Shown: piece by piece, positions 12,706 through 21,499 of the stretch
Numbering within the stretch: the first letter of the stretch is position 1
Layout of the letters: the number at the start of each line of letters is the position of its first letter
DNA from: Pedobacter sp. SL55
GTDB lineage: Bacteria > Bacteroidota > Bacteroidia > Sphingobacteriales > Sphingobacteriaceae
Direction: 5' to 3'
Assembly (NCBI RefSeq): GCF_026625705.1
Contig: NZ_CP113059.1
Location: 2,976,001-3,040,000, forward strand
DNA: 64,000 nt
Position numbers and translations under genes: made by a program
Notes under the pieces: generated by a model
The model's database searches: none
Told to the model about the DNA's origin: nothing
The model's input: only the letters and a program-made list of their open reading frames with translations

Positions 12706-14116
12706 AAAAAATATTATTAGCTTTAGGTATTGCCTGTTTCGGATTTTGCAAGATGCTAAGTGCTCAGGTGGTAATGCCAGCTTTTTTTCAGACCACTTAG
12801 TGCTACAACAAAACAGCAATGCGAAGATATGGGGCACTGCAACTGGCAAAAAAGTGGTAAAGGTTCAAACTTCGTGGGATAAGCAAACTTATACGGTCAA
12901 GCCAGACGATAAAGGAAATTGGACTGTAATAGTTAAAACAGCCAATGCAGGTGGGCCGTTTACCATCAGCGTAAGCCAACTAAATAAAATCGTACTTAAT
13001 GATGTGTTGTTGGGAGAAGTTTGGCTTTGTTCGGGTCAATCAAACATGGATATGCCCGTTAAAGGCTACAATAATTTGCCCATTACCAATTCCTTAGATA
13101 TTTTGATGGCTTCGCCAGATCCGATGCTGCGTTTATTTAAGGTAGAGCGAAAATATGCCGCTACACCAGAGACAAATGTAAAGGGCAATTGGCAACTTGC
13201 CGATGCCGGTTCGGTTGCGCCATTTAGTGCGGTGGGTTATCAGTTTGCAAGTTATCTGCGTAAACAATTAGACGTACCCGTAGGTATAATCCAGTCTACT
13301 TGGGGTGGTTCGCCAATTGAAGCGTGGATGGACCGGCAGTTGGTTGGCGATGTATTAAAAGATCGTTTGTCTAGCAATACTGCAATTTCTAAGGCGGTTC
13401 ATCAAACACCAGGAAGTCTGTTTAATGGGATGATTTCTCCTTTAATTGGCTACAGCATGGCTGGTGTAATTTGGTATCAAGGCGAGCAAAATCGTCATAA
13501 TTATAGCGACTATCTAGCGCTGCAACATGCTATGGTAAGCTCTTGGAGGGCGAAATGGGAAATCGGAGAATGGCCTTTTTATTTGGTGCAATTAGCTCCA
13601 ATGAAATATGCAGCCCGTGAGGCCTATAAAGTTCCTTTACTAATGGAGGCACAGTTAAAGCTGCCAGATACTTTGGCCAATGCTGGCGTGGCTGTGATTA
13701 TTGATGCAGGCGAGCAGCACAATATTCATCCGGCAAACAAAACCCTGCCAAGTAAAAGGTTGGCTTATTTAGCTTTGGCCAATACCTACCATAAAAAGGG
13801 TTTTCCAGTGGCAAGCCCTACTTACAAAAAAATGGTGGTAAAAAATGACACAGTTCAAGTTTATTTTAATCATATTCCACTAGGATTAACTACTTATGGC
13901 AAGCCAATTACACAATTTGAAGTAGCTGCGGCAGACCAGAAATTTTATCCAGCAACTGCTAAATTAGTTAATGATGTGGTTTACGTTCATAGCGATCAAG
14001 TCCAAAATCCAATCGCCATAAGGTATGCCTTTAAAGATTGGGCTATTGGCGAATTATATAGTGTAGAGGGCTTGCCTGTTTCGTCTTTTAGAACTGATGA
14101 TTGGACAAGAAAATAA
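12702..14116 (+). pseudogene. Sialate O-acetylesterase-like SGNH esterase, frameshifted
   Basis: From the ATG at 12702 a signal peptide is read (MKKILLALGIACFGF, ending SAQ), then VVMPAFF. One T is missing from the T7 run at 12782-12788, after which SDHLVLQQN continues in another frame. The catalytic serine motif GQSNM lies in GEVWLCSGQSNMDMP. The block GVIWYQGEQN and a C-terminal beta domain fit the SASA family. It is expected to be periplasmic and to deacetylate an O-acetylated glycan. True sialic acid specificity cannot be told from sequence, since family members also act on plant polysaccharides. Confidence 0.85.
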
Positions 14117-14208
14117 AGTTAAAATTGGGCTGAGCAATACAATTTTTGTGATGTATAAAAAGTTTTGATTTAGCGCTTAGTAGAGAATTGAAAAGCATTG
14201 AAACCAAA

Positions 14209-16251
14209 TTAAACTAAAGGAGTTTGTATGTTGTAGTTGGCAGCATTTAATTTAAAAGAAAAACTTATTTTATTGCCTGCTAAATGTGTTTCTAGTACGC
14301 TATTGTTATTGCTTATGTACTCGTGGCATAATAATAATCCAAGCCCTACACCACGCTCATTTGCGGTACCGTATGTAGAATTTGCAATTTTTCCGCCTTG
14401 CATATTAGCCATAACTACGGCGTGGGCATCTTGAAGTTCATTTTCTATGGTAAATTTTGTTCCCTCGTTTGCCGCTTTAATTTCAAATTTGATTTTGCCG
14501 CCAATTGGTGTAAACTTAATTGCATTATCAATAAGGTTACGAATAACTAGGTTAATTTGGTTTTGATCTGCAATTACCTCGCTTTGATCTATCATATCCA
14601 ATATTACCTCAATGTTTTTCTTCTTAATTAAGGGTGCATATAATAAAAGCTGTTCTTCTAACATTTTAGTTAAGCTGAAGTAGGTAGGCTCTGTTACCGT
14701 ACCATCCATTTGTCCCTTTGCCCAGTGTAAAAGGTTGTTCAGCGTATTGTTGATTGATTCGATTGTTTTTTTGTTCTCAGCAAGCAGCATCCTTAACTCT
14801 TCTGTACTTAATGCCTGCATGTTGTATAAGGATAGTATATTTGTTAGGCTACTGAGCGGGCTTTTTAGGTCGTGGGCAATAATAGAGAAAAGCTTATTTC
14901 TTACTGCATTAGATTCTTCTAGTTCGATGATAGTGTTGCTAAGCTGTATTGTACGCTCATTTACACTTTCTTCTAGCCTTTGGTTTTGTGTTTTAACAAG
15001 TAGCAAATTCTCGTCGCGTAGTTTTTTTTCGGCTTGTATAATCACTTTGTACCTATCTCCCAATGCAAAAGACAGCAACAAAAGTTCGATAATTACGCTT
15101 ACTGGCACAAGTTGTATCGTAAAATCATTTTGTACCATTATGCCTCCTAAACTAAAAGTAACTATAATGGTAGACAACAAAATGAGCGACCACGCTATAA
15201 TAAAGTATTTTGCAGGTTTATGTCCTCTACGATAGGCAACTACGCCAGCAGACCAAACCATTAACACAGTTATAAACGATAATTGTTGCGTTATTGTAGA
15301 CGAGATAGCCTTAAACCCAAAAATGCTTGAAAAAAATAAGAGCAAGCCAAAACTGCCCATAAAATAAAATAGCTTCTTAGATTTTGGTGCCTTTTGTTTT
15401 AAATGTAAAAACCTGTAACTAAAGGTTAGTAGCGAAACAAGTGAAAGCCCCATAAACATGTGAGGGTAGCTATTTAAAAAGATCCTAAAGGTATCGCCAA
15501 ACATAAAAGCGTAGCCTCTCAAATACAGTAATATGTATCCCGAAAGAAAAAACACATATAATACATAATAGAGATAGGTAATGTCTTTGGTGCTTAGAAA
15601 TAGAAAAAGGTTAAATAATAGCAGTCCAATTAATAATCCAATGTAAATGTATTCTAGTCCGCCTCGTATAGAAGGTCTATTCAATATATCTTCATTGGTT
15701 GCCAATTTTACAGGGGCTAATAAAATATTGTTTGATTTTAGCCTTAGGTAGATAGTTCGCTGTTCGTTGGCCTTAGCAATAGGTAGCTTGATATTGAAAC
15801 TACTGCTGATAATTACATCCGGATGGCGTTTAGCAAGGCTTCCAGTATGTATTTCTACACGTCTCCCGTTGGTATCTGTAGTGTAAACTGTAATTTGCTC
15901 TATATTGGGCGCATCTATCAATAAATTTAACGGTTGTTGCTGTTTAGAAACGTAATTGATCTTTACCCACCAAGCCGACGAAGTGTTCCCAAAATTCAGA
16001 ATTTGCTTTTTACCTTTTTCAAAAACCTGATCATCCAATTTTTGTACCTTTTCTATGGTTAAATTGGCAGTTTTGTCTTCTAAATAAATAAGTTGATTAC
16101 CAAGGTTGTTGAGGCTGAAAGAATTGATATGTTGTGCTTTAACGAAACTACAGAAAAACAAGCTTATTGTAATGACAAATGAGATGGTATGGCTATGCTG
16201 AAAGTTAAATTTGGTTCTTTGTTTCATTACATTCTGCCAATTAGCACTCAA
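14209..16251 (-). CDS. Sensor histidine kinase with 7TMR-DISM sensor region
   Basis: This 680-aa membrane kinase has an N-terminal signal-like helix and an extracellular 7TMR-DISM extracellular-2 type beta domain (about residues 45-200). Seven predicted helices follow (about 205-400), then a short coiled coil. The cytoplasmic kinase core has HisKA with FSIIAHDLKSPLSSL (His near 458), an N-box RNLIDNAIKF (near 572) and a G-box GVGLGLLLCHEYI (near 634). No response regulator is adjacent, so it is an orphan. An in-frame Met at codon 9 (start 16227) is an alternative start. It is convergent with the esterase gene, so a role in that locus is unproven. Confidence 0.9.
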   Translation of the reverse strand: MSANWQNVMKQRTKFNFQHSHTISFVITISLFFCSFVKAQHINSFSLNNLGNQLIYLEDKTANLTIEKVQKLDDQVFEKGKKQILNFGNTSSAWWVKINYVSKQQQPLNLLIDAPNIEQITVYTTDTNGRRVEIHTGSLAKRHPDVIISSSFNIKLPIAKANEQRTIYLRLKSNNILLAPVKLATNEDILNRPSIRGGLEYIYIGLLIGLLLFNLFLFLSTKDITYLYYVLYVFFLSGYILLYLRGYAFMFGDTFRIFLNSYPHMFMGLSLVSLLTFSYRFLHLKQKAPKSKKLFYFMGSFGLLLFFSSIFGFKAISSTITQQLSFITVLMVWSAGVVAYRRGHKPAKYFIIAWSLILLSTIIVTFSLGGIMVQNDFTIQLVPVSVIIELLLLSFALGDRYKVIIQAEKKLRDENLLLVKTQNQRLEESVNERTIQLSNTIIELEESNAVRNKLFSIIAHDLKSPLSSLTNILSLYNMQALSTEELRMLLAENKKTIESINNTLNNLLHWAKGQMDGTVTEPTYFSLTKMLEEQLLLYAPLIKKKNIEVILDMIDQSEVIADQNQINLVIRNLIDNAIKFTPIGGKIKFEIKAANEGTKFTIENELQDAHAVVMANMQGGKIANSTYGTANERGVGLGLLLCHEYISNNNSVLETHLAGNKISFSFKLNAANYNIQTPLV

Positions 16252-16543
16252 GTTGGCTTCCTGCCAAATTTAATAAAAATGATCTGTAAATTGCCATTTT
16301 TGAGCTAATTGTTAGGTTTTTGTAGATTAAAATGAATTTTAATAAGAAGTAATTAATTAAAAATAGTTTGATTTTAATTTCTTTCTAGTCGTTGTAAGGA
16401 GGGATGTTTTTCATTCGATTAATTTTTTTAGGATCATAAATTTCCTTGTCTTAAAGTTAAAACGTTTAGATCAGCTAATTTTAAACCTGTGAAAACAATT
16501 TTGGTGTTTATGCTATTGTATAAATACTTAAAATTCGATAACC
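16252..16543. other. Divergent intergenic region
   Basis: This AT-rich space separates the histidine kinase (minus) from the small acidic protein gene (plus). It must carry both promoters. I see no clear TAnnTTTG element, palindrome or RNA gene in it. Confidence 0.4.
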
Positions 16544-16909
16544 ATGGAAGAAAATAAGCAAAACTACCATAACGACACAAAAATGTCTGAAAGTAAGCAT
16601 CCCGAACCAACGGAAGAGGTACAGTTAACCATAGAAACCGTTACGCCTGATACACATCAATCTTTACCAAAAGCTCCTGTGGCTGATGAAAATGCCGAAG
16701 AAAAGGTTGGTAGTGCGAGCGATAGCGAAGAAGCAAAAGATGAAATGGAAGAAGTTAATGTAAAATCAACAGAAACTGAAGAGTACATGTCACAAGCTAA
16801 AAATGAACAAGAAGAAACAGACAATGACGAAAATATAGCAAGCGAAAAAAGTACGGAAAATAACGAGGGAGATGATGAGCGGGATAAAATTGAAACCATT
16901 GCTCCTTAA
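16544..16909 (+). CDS. Small acidic, probably disordered protein of unknown function
   Basis: This 121-residue protein has no signal peptide, no membrane segment, no Cys and no Trp. It is dominated by Glu, Asp, Ser, Thr, Asn and Lys, with repeated EE, DE and TE clusters, which suggests an intrinsically disordered chain. It was kept as a gene because it opens with a clean ATG and because a good terminator hairpin overlaps its stop codon. I recognise no family. A stress-related or nucleic-acid/protein-shielding role is only a guess from composition. Confidence 0.6.
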   Translation: MEENKQNYHNDTKMSESKHPEPTEEVQLTIETVTPDTHQSLPKAPVADENAEEKVGSASDSEEAKDEMEEVNVKSTETEEYMSQAKNEQEETDNDENIASEKSTENNEGDDERDKIETIAP

Positions 16910-16932
16910 AGCAATGGTTTTGCAGTTATTTT
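16893..16932 (+). terminator. Terminator hairpin overlapping the stop codon of the acidic protein gene
   Basis: AAACCATTGCT (16893-16903) pairs perfectly with AGCAATGGTTT (16910-16920), leaving a 6-nt loop that contains part of the stop codon TAA (16907-16909). A T-rich tract follows about 8 nt later. The last coding triplets therefore form the 5' arm of the stem. Confidence 0.7.
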
Positions 16933-17034
16933 TTTGATTTGTTGCCGATAAATTTTTAGCAATAGTTCAATTTGTTCAAGGTAAAAGCTAGCTGTTTATT
17001 GAATTTGTGACTTCGTTAATTAATTAATTTAACT

Positions 17035-18285
17035 TTATTGGTAATTCATTATATACCTGTTCAAATTAGGTTTGGGCATTTTTTTACGTTGTAACTCGTA
17101 TTCGTAAATCATTTGGCCTAAATTCTTCATAAAAGGATAGCAAACCGTTTCGTACTCATATTTGCCATCGTTATAAATGCCATCTTCATTACTTTGTACT
17201 ACAGCAGTTAGAAAAAACTCTACCTTATTCTTAAAATCTACGATATAAGCGTTATCGATAATGAAGCCATAGCTATCGCCATATTTGTTAAAGATACGTA
17301 TGTTGGGGTCTATAATTGCATTTTTCTCTCTTCCATAGAAAAGCATTTTGGCGTAGGTTGGCCAAAACTCTTTTTCATCGTATTTTGGATAATCGCTTTC
17401 TGTAGGCAGCTTACTCATGTAAGTGTAAATGAGCTTATAATCCTTAGGTTTAAGATTAAAGCGTTCATTGGCAATATAAGCTTCGGGCATCATTAAACGT
17501 TTCATTAAAGATTGTTGGTCTTTAATGGTAAACACATTTTTGTTTTCAAAACTATAAGGTTTATTTACTAACTGTTCCTTGCTATCTATATAACCTATGC
17601 CAACAATAAGGTTGGTTAATTGCAAGGGATAGTTTTTCGGATCGTATTGCGCAGCTTGGCTGTAAACCAGCTCTTTGCCGTTATAAAACCGGATAGGATT
17701 GGTGTTCTTTTCACTTTCGCCGCCATCGCCTATGGCCAAACGATTTAAGATCCTGCTTTCAGTAAGGCCGTATTTTTTCAGTTTGGCGTTCATCTCTGCT
17801 CTGCCCACAAACTCGAACAAGCGATTGTATGCATCATTATCGCTAGTTAGGAGTAAGCATTTTTTAATGTAATGCGCTAAGGTAGGTTTGCCGTTTGCTG
17901 CACTTTTATCTTCATTTACCGCAGTTTGCCCTTTAAAGGCTGTATCGGTAATCATGGTGCTGTAGGCCGTTAAGCCTGGGATTTTTAATTCGTTAACTTT
18001 CTCTAAAGCGAAAATTACGGCAGCCAATTTTACCGTGCTTGCAGGATAGAAATAGCGTTGTGGGTTAATGCGGTAACTAAAGGTTTTGAAGCTCGGTTTA
18101 TTGTTCTGATCTCGGTTTACTTGGGTGTACATTACTTGCACTTCATTTTTATTGGGATGATTAAGTACGCCAGAAAATAATTCGGGCCTGCTTTCTAACA
18201 GCTTTTTTAAAAATGTAGTGTCGGTTTCTTGAGCCATAGCAATGGTACTAATTAGTAATAAAAAACAGGTAATAACTTTTCGCAT
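17035..18285 (-). CDS. Class A beta-lactamase-like serine hydrolase
   Basis: This 416-aa exported protein (signal peptide ending AMAQ) has the serine-hydrolase SxxK motif as S83-T-V-K86 in YPASTVKL and the SDN motif at S148-D149-N150. A KYG triplet near residue 330 may stand for the usual KTG. It is longer than a standard class A beta-lactamase (about 290 aa), mainly through an extended N-terminus and middle. Family members include lactamases and cell-wall-related enzymes, so antibiotic hydrolysis should not be assumed. It is a single-gene unit upstream of a repeat-rich spacer. Confidence 0.8.
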   Translation of the reverse strand: MRKVITCFLLLISTIAMAQETDTTFLKKLLESRPELFSGVLNHPNKNEVQVMYTQVNRDQNNKPSFKTFSYRINPQRYFYPASTVKLAAVIFALEKVNELKIPGLTAYSTMITDTAFKGQTAVNEDKSAANGKPTLAHYIKKCLLLTSDNDAYNRLFEFVGRAEMNAKLKKYGLTESRILNRLAIGDGGESEKNTNPIRFYNGKELVYSQAAQYDPKNYPLQLTNLIVGIGYIDSKEQLVNKPYSFENKNVFTIKDQQSLMKRLMMPEAYIANERFNLKPKDYKLIYTYMSKLPTESDYPKYDEKEFWPTYAKMLFYGREKNAIIDPNIRIFNKYGDSYGFIIDNAYIVDFKNKVEFFLTAVVQSNEDGIYNDGKYEYETVCYPFMKNLGQMIYEYELQRKKMPKPNLNRYIMNYQ

Positions 18286-18305
18286 TGGGTAAAGATAGGA
18301 ACCGA

Positions 18306-18498
18306 TGAAGAATAATCAATGTCCAATAATCAATAATCAAAATACCAATAATCAATGACCAATAATTAATGACCAATAATCAATATCCAATAATCAAATG
18401 AACGATTAAGCTAACTACTTATACCTGAGTATTGACACCATACATTAACAAATGAACCAATGAGCAATTGAACAAATGAACCAATGAGCAATTGAACA
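18306..18498. repeat. Two short tandem-repeat arrays upstream of the cobalamin riboswitch
   Basis: The first array (about 18306-18400) repeats a 14-bp word of the type CCAATAATCAATGA several times with small changes. The second contains a perfect 24-bp unit twice (18451-18474 and 18475-18498; begins AATGAACCAATGAGC). They fill the space between the serine hydrolase and the riboswitch and have no coding potential. They are not CRISPR-like, because there are no unique spacers. Confidence 0.75.
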
Positions 18499-18570
18499 AA
18501 CGAACGAGTTAACAATTAACCAAAAAACAGTTAAACAATTAACCAAAATTACCTATCTTTGCCCCGCTTT

Positions 18571-18732
18571 TGGTTTCCGTAGGTAACGCTTCGGAATTAA
18601 AAGGGAATACGGTGTAAATCCGTAACTGTCCCGCAGCTGTAAGCTCTATAACTGTTTGCCATTCTAAGCCACTTTCTAAATTTTAGGAGGGAAGGCGGTA
18701 AACGGGGAGTAAGTCAGAAGACCTGCCTTTAG
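18571..18732 (+). ncRNA. Cobalamin (adenosylcobalamin-type) riboswitch
   Basis: The leader carries the conserved cobalamin aptamer segments in the correct order. These are GGGAATACGGTGTAAATCC, then AACTGTCCCGCAGCTGTAA (the B12 box region), then AAGCCACT, GGGAAGGCGG, and GTAAGTCAGAAGACCTGCC at the 3' side. It lies 110 bp upstream of the btuB start codon on the same strand and should repress the receptor when B12 is plentiful. The boundaries are approximate. Confidence 0.95.
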
Positions 18733-18809
18733 CATAATAATATTCATAGCTTTCGGGGATTGAAGCTTGGAATGATGTACACTTATTTACGTACCATTTC
18801 CTGGTAAAA

Positions 18810-18842
18810 CTGTTGGCTGTGATCTAAAAGTCACAAAAACAG
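18810..18842 (+). promoter_or_regulatory. Hairpin abutting the btuB start codon, candidate expression platform
   Basis: CTGTT (18810-18814) can pair with AACAG (18838-18842), and inside it GTGA (18819-18822) with TCAC (18831-18834). The hairpin ends one base before the ATG at 18844. It could block ribosome access and be toggled by the upstream riboswitch. No intrinsic terminator is visible between the aptamer and the gene, which would fit translational control. Confidence 0.4.
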
Positions 18843-18843
18843 C

Positions 18844-20712
18844 ATGAAGAAAAAAATTGCATTGCTTGCAGGCCTAGGGTTTGCACAATCGGTGGTTTTG
18901 GCACAAACAAAGCCTACAGACAGCGTAACTACGCTAAAAGATGTGGTCATTACATCTACAAAAAACAATCAAAAACAATCGCAAACTGGTAAGGTAGCCA
19001 CTATTCTTGGTCCAGAAGTGTTAGACAAAAGCCTTGGCAAAACTTTGCCACAATTGCTTGCAGAACAAGCGGGAATTACCGTAACTGGCGCAACCAGTAA
19101 TTACGCAGCCAACAAATCGGTGTTTTTTAGAGGTGCTGGCAGTGCTTATGCCATCGTGTTAATTGATGGCATTGTGCAAAACGATCCTTCGGGCAATGGT
19201 GGTGCTTTCGATTTGCGTTTACTGCCTATCGACCAGATTGAGCGTATCGAGATTTTACGTGGCGGGCAATCTACCATTTACGGTTCTGATGCCGTTGGTG
19301 GCGTCATCAACATCATCACTAAAAAAGGTGCTAAGCAGCCCTTAAATGTTTATGGTGTGGCTAGCGCCGGAAGTTACGAAACTTACAAAGGAACCATTGG
19401 CTTACAAGGGAATGTGAGTAATTTCGATTACAACATCAGTTATACGCACGTAAAAAGCGATGGTATTTCTGAAGCTGTAAATCCGGTAGGTAACACCACT
19501 GCGTTTGATAAAGATGGCTTGAAAACAGATGGCGTAAATGCAAAATTTGGTTTTAAGTTCAACGATAATTTTTCAATCAATCCGTTTGTAAGGTACAATA
19601 CAGGAACCTATAATTACGATGATGGTCCCTTTACCGATGCCGCAAATTATTCTATTTTGAAAAACATTGCTGTAGGTACAAATGCTGTTTATTTGCTGGG
19701 TAAAGGCAAGGTAACTTTAAATTACAGTCATCAAAAAACCAGTAACGATGTACATTCTGCTTATCCAGCATTGTTAGAAGGTCAAGTAAATTTCTTGGAT
19801 GTTTACTATAATCAACAATTAGGTAAAAAGCTTGATCTTTTGTTAGGCGTAGACCATCGCGATATGAAGTTGCCAAGCGCCGCAGGAAGTCCAAAAACCA
19901 ATATTCTTGCAGGCTACGGTTCATTGTTTTTACATGATTTAAGTATATTTAATTTAGAGGTTGGTGGCCGTTACAATAAACACGAGCAATACGGAGAAAA
20001 TTGGACTTACACCATTACGCCAAGTATCAATTTGGTAAAGCAAGTAAAATTGTTCGGAAATATCTCTACCGGATTTAAAATTCCTACCTTAACTATGCTG
20101 TTTGGTACTTTTGGTGCTAACTTAAATTTAAAGCCAGAGAAATCTGAAAATTACGAAGCCGGAGTAGAGTTTAACTTTGCAGATGGAAAATACAAGTTAC
20201 GCGGTGCAGCTTACAAACGTAATTTAACTGGTGCCATTATCTACAACTATCCACAAGGCTATGAAAATCAAATCAGTCAAAAAACTAAAGGTTTCGAAAT
20301 TGAGCCAGCAGTTAAGTTGGGTGCTTTTAGCTTAAATGGTTTTTATAGCTATACCGAAGGTGATGAGTATAATTTCGTAGATAACGCAGTGGCAGATTAT
20401 CTTTTCCGTCGCCCTAAGCATACTTATGGTGCTACAGCTGGTTTACAAGCTACTAAAGATTTATTTGTAAGTTTAAATTACCGCTTTGTTGGTAGCCGTA
20501 CCGATGGCGATTTTAACAGCTATCCGGCTGCGGTAGTTAACTTGCCTTCGTACAAATTGTTAAATGCCTATGCAGAATATAGCTTAGCTAAATCGAGGGT
20601 AAAACTATTTGTAGATACCCAAAATATTTTAAACGAGAAATATAACGAGATCTATGGTTACAATAGCCAAGGTTTTAATGTTAATGCTGGTGTAAGGTTT
20701 AACATATATTAA
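18844..20712 (+). CDS. btuB: TonB-dependent vitamin B12 receptor BtuB
   Basis: This 622-aa outer-membrane receptor has a signal peptide ending VLAQ, a TonB box-like LKDVVITST, a plug domain with RIEILRGGQSTIYGSDAVGGVINIIT, and a BtuB-type 22-strand barrel ending in an aromatic residue. It lacks the CarboxypepD-like extension of SusC proteins and has no SusD partner. The cobalamin riboswitch directly upstream makes B12 or another corrinoid the very likely substrate. The DUF6580 membrane protein and BtuF-like protein downstream fit a B12 uptake module. Confidence 0.92.
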   Translation: MKKKIALLAGLGFAQSVVLAQTKPTDSVTTLKDVVITSTKNNQKQSQTGKVATILGPEVLDKSLGKTLPQLLAEQAGITVTGATSNYAANKSVFFRGAGSAYAIVLIDGIVQNDPSGNGGAFDLRLLPIDQIERIEILRGGQSTIYGSDAVGGVINIITKKGAKQPLNVYGVASAGSYETYKGTIGLQGNVSNFDYNISYTHVKSDGISEAVNPVGNTTAFDKDGLKTDGVNAKFGFKFNDNFSINPFVRYNTGTYNYDDGPFTDAANYSILKNIAVGTNAVYLLGKGKVTLNYSHQKTSNDVHSAYPALLEGQVNFLDVYYNQQLGKKLDLLLGVDHRDMKLPSAAGSPKTNILAGYGSLFLHDLSIFNLEVGGRYNKHEQYGENWTYTITPSINLVKQVKLFGNISTGFKIPTLTMLFGTFGANLNLKPEKSENYEAGVEFNFADGKYKLRGAAYKRNLTGAIIYNYPQGYENQISQKTKGFEIEPAVKLGAFSLNGFYSYTEGDEYNFVDNAVADYLFRRPKHTYGATAGLQATKDLFVSLNYRFVGSRTDGDFNSYPAAVVNLPSYKLLNAYAEYSLAKSRVKLFVDTQNILNEKYNEIYGYNSQGFNVNAGVRFNIY

Positions 20713-20821
20713 AATTGCTTTGCAACCACTTAGATCGTTGTTTTTTAAAGAGTTTGGTCTAGGTGGTTGTATAAATTTAGAGAATTTTAAAGTGTTTCTT
20801 ATATTTACCAAAAAAATAATT

Positions 20822-21415
20822 ATGTCACATATCAAATTTAATCCACGCACTTTAGTTTTAATGGTTGTTATTTTGGCAATTATGCTGATGCGTGTGTTAA
20901 TTGTTTTCAATACGGAGGCACTTAGCTTTGCTAATTTCTCATCGGTAGGTGCGGTAGCGCTATTTGGAGGAGCCTATTTTTCTAGTAATGTAAAAGCATT
21001 TTCATTTCCAGTTTTAAGTCTTTTAATTACAGATATTTTGTTTGCCAACACTATTTATAAAAGTTACAGCGATGGCTTTTTGTACGATGGCTGGTATTGG
21101 ACTTATGCAGCTATTATTTTAATGGTATTAGTAGGAAAGTACTTGCTAAAAAACATCACTTTAGCTAACGGAACTATTGCCGCCATTGCAGTTACAGTGG
21201 TACATTGGTTAGTTTCCGACATTGGCGTATGGTACGGCAATCCTTCATTTACGCAAGATATTGGCGGTTATTGGAACTGTTTGGTGTTAGCTATCCCGTT
21301 TGAATTGAGGTTTTTAGCCGGTACGGTAATTTATGGAGGGGTAATGTTTGGAAGTTTTCAGCTTTTAAAAGTGAAATATCCTGCGCTTCAACGTAAAGAA
21401 ATGTTGTCTGCGTAA
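20822..21415 (+). CDS. DUF6580 family membrane protein, putative cobalamin-linked transporter component
   Basis: This 197-aa integral membrane protein has about five or six hydrophobic helices and the conserved-looking segments VGAVALFGGAYF, TDILFANTIY and HWLVSDIGVW. It resembles small S-component-like transport proteins. The start at 20822 (MSHIKFNPRTLVL) was chosen over an upstream ATG at 20720, because the extra 34 residues look like intergenic sequence. Its place between btuB and a BtuF-like gene suggests inner-membrane corrinoid transport; that is inference. A terminator follows. Confidence 0.8.
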   Translation: MSHIKFNPRTLVLMVVILAIMLMRVLIVFNTEALSFANFSSVGAVALFGGAYFSSNVKAFSFPVLSLLITDILFANTIYKSYSDGFLYDGWYWTYAAIILMVLVGKYLLKNITLANGTIAAIAVTVVHWLVSDIGVWYGNPSFTQDIGGYWNCLVLAIPFELRFLAGTVIYGGVMFGSFQLLKVKYPALQRKEMLSA

Positions 21416-21448
21416 TTTTTACGCTCGCAAATGGGTTAACATACATAT

Positions 21449-21479
21449 AGGTTTGCAAAATATGCAGACCTTTTTTTTT
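21449..21479 (+). terminator. Intrinsic terminator between the DUF6580 and BtuF-like genes
   Basis: AGGTTTGCA (21449-21457) pairs with TGCAGACCT (21463-21471) with one T-G wobble, around a 5-nt loop, followed by nine T. It ends only 20 bp before the next start codon, so it may act as an attenuator that lowers expression of the downstream gene. Confidence 0.8.
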
Positions 21480-21499
21480 GAATTTAAAAATAAAAACCA

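Noticed and set aside
1..12800. Programmed ribosomal frameshifting as the cause of the split genes
   Set aside because: Seven genes with shifts in both directions and at different places, without a common slippery heptamer, fit indels rather than a regulated mechanism.
17035..18285. Beta-lactamase resistance gene
   Set aside because: SxxK and SDN are present, but the protein is much longer than class A enzymes and lacks a standard KTG, so it was called only a serine hydrolase.
18306..18498. Repeat array that could be taken for a CRISPR
   Set aside because: Units are 14 or 24 bp, directly adjacent or degenerate, without unique spacers of constant length and without cas genes.
20720..20821. 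Upstream start for the DUF6580 protein
   Set aside because: The extra 34 residues are encoded by AT-rich leader sequence and precede a normal membrane-protein N-terminus at 20822.
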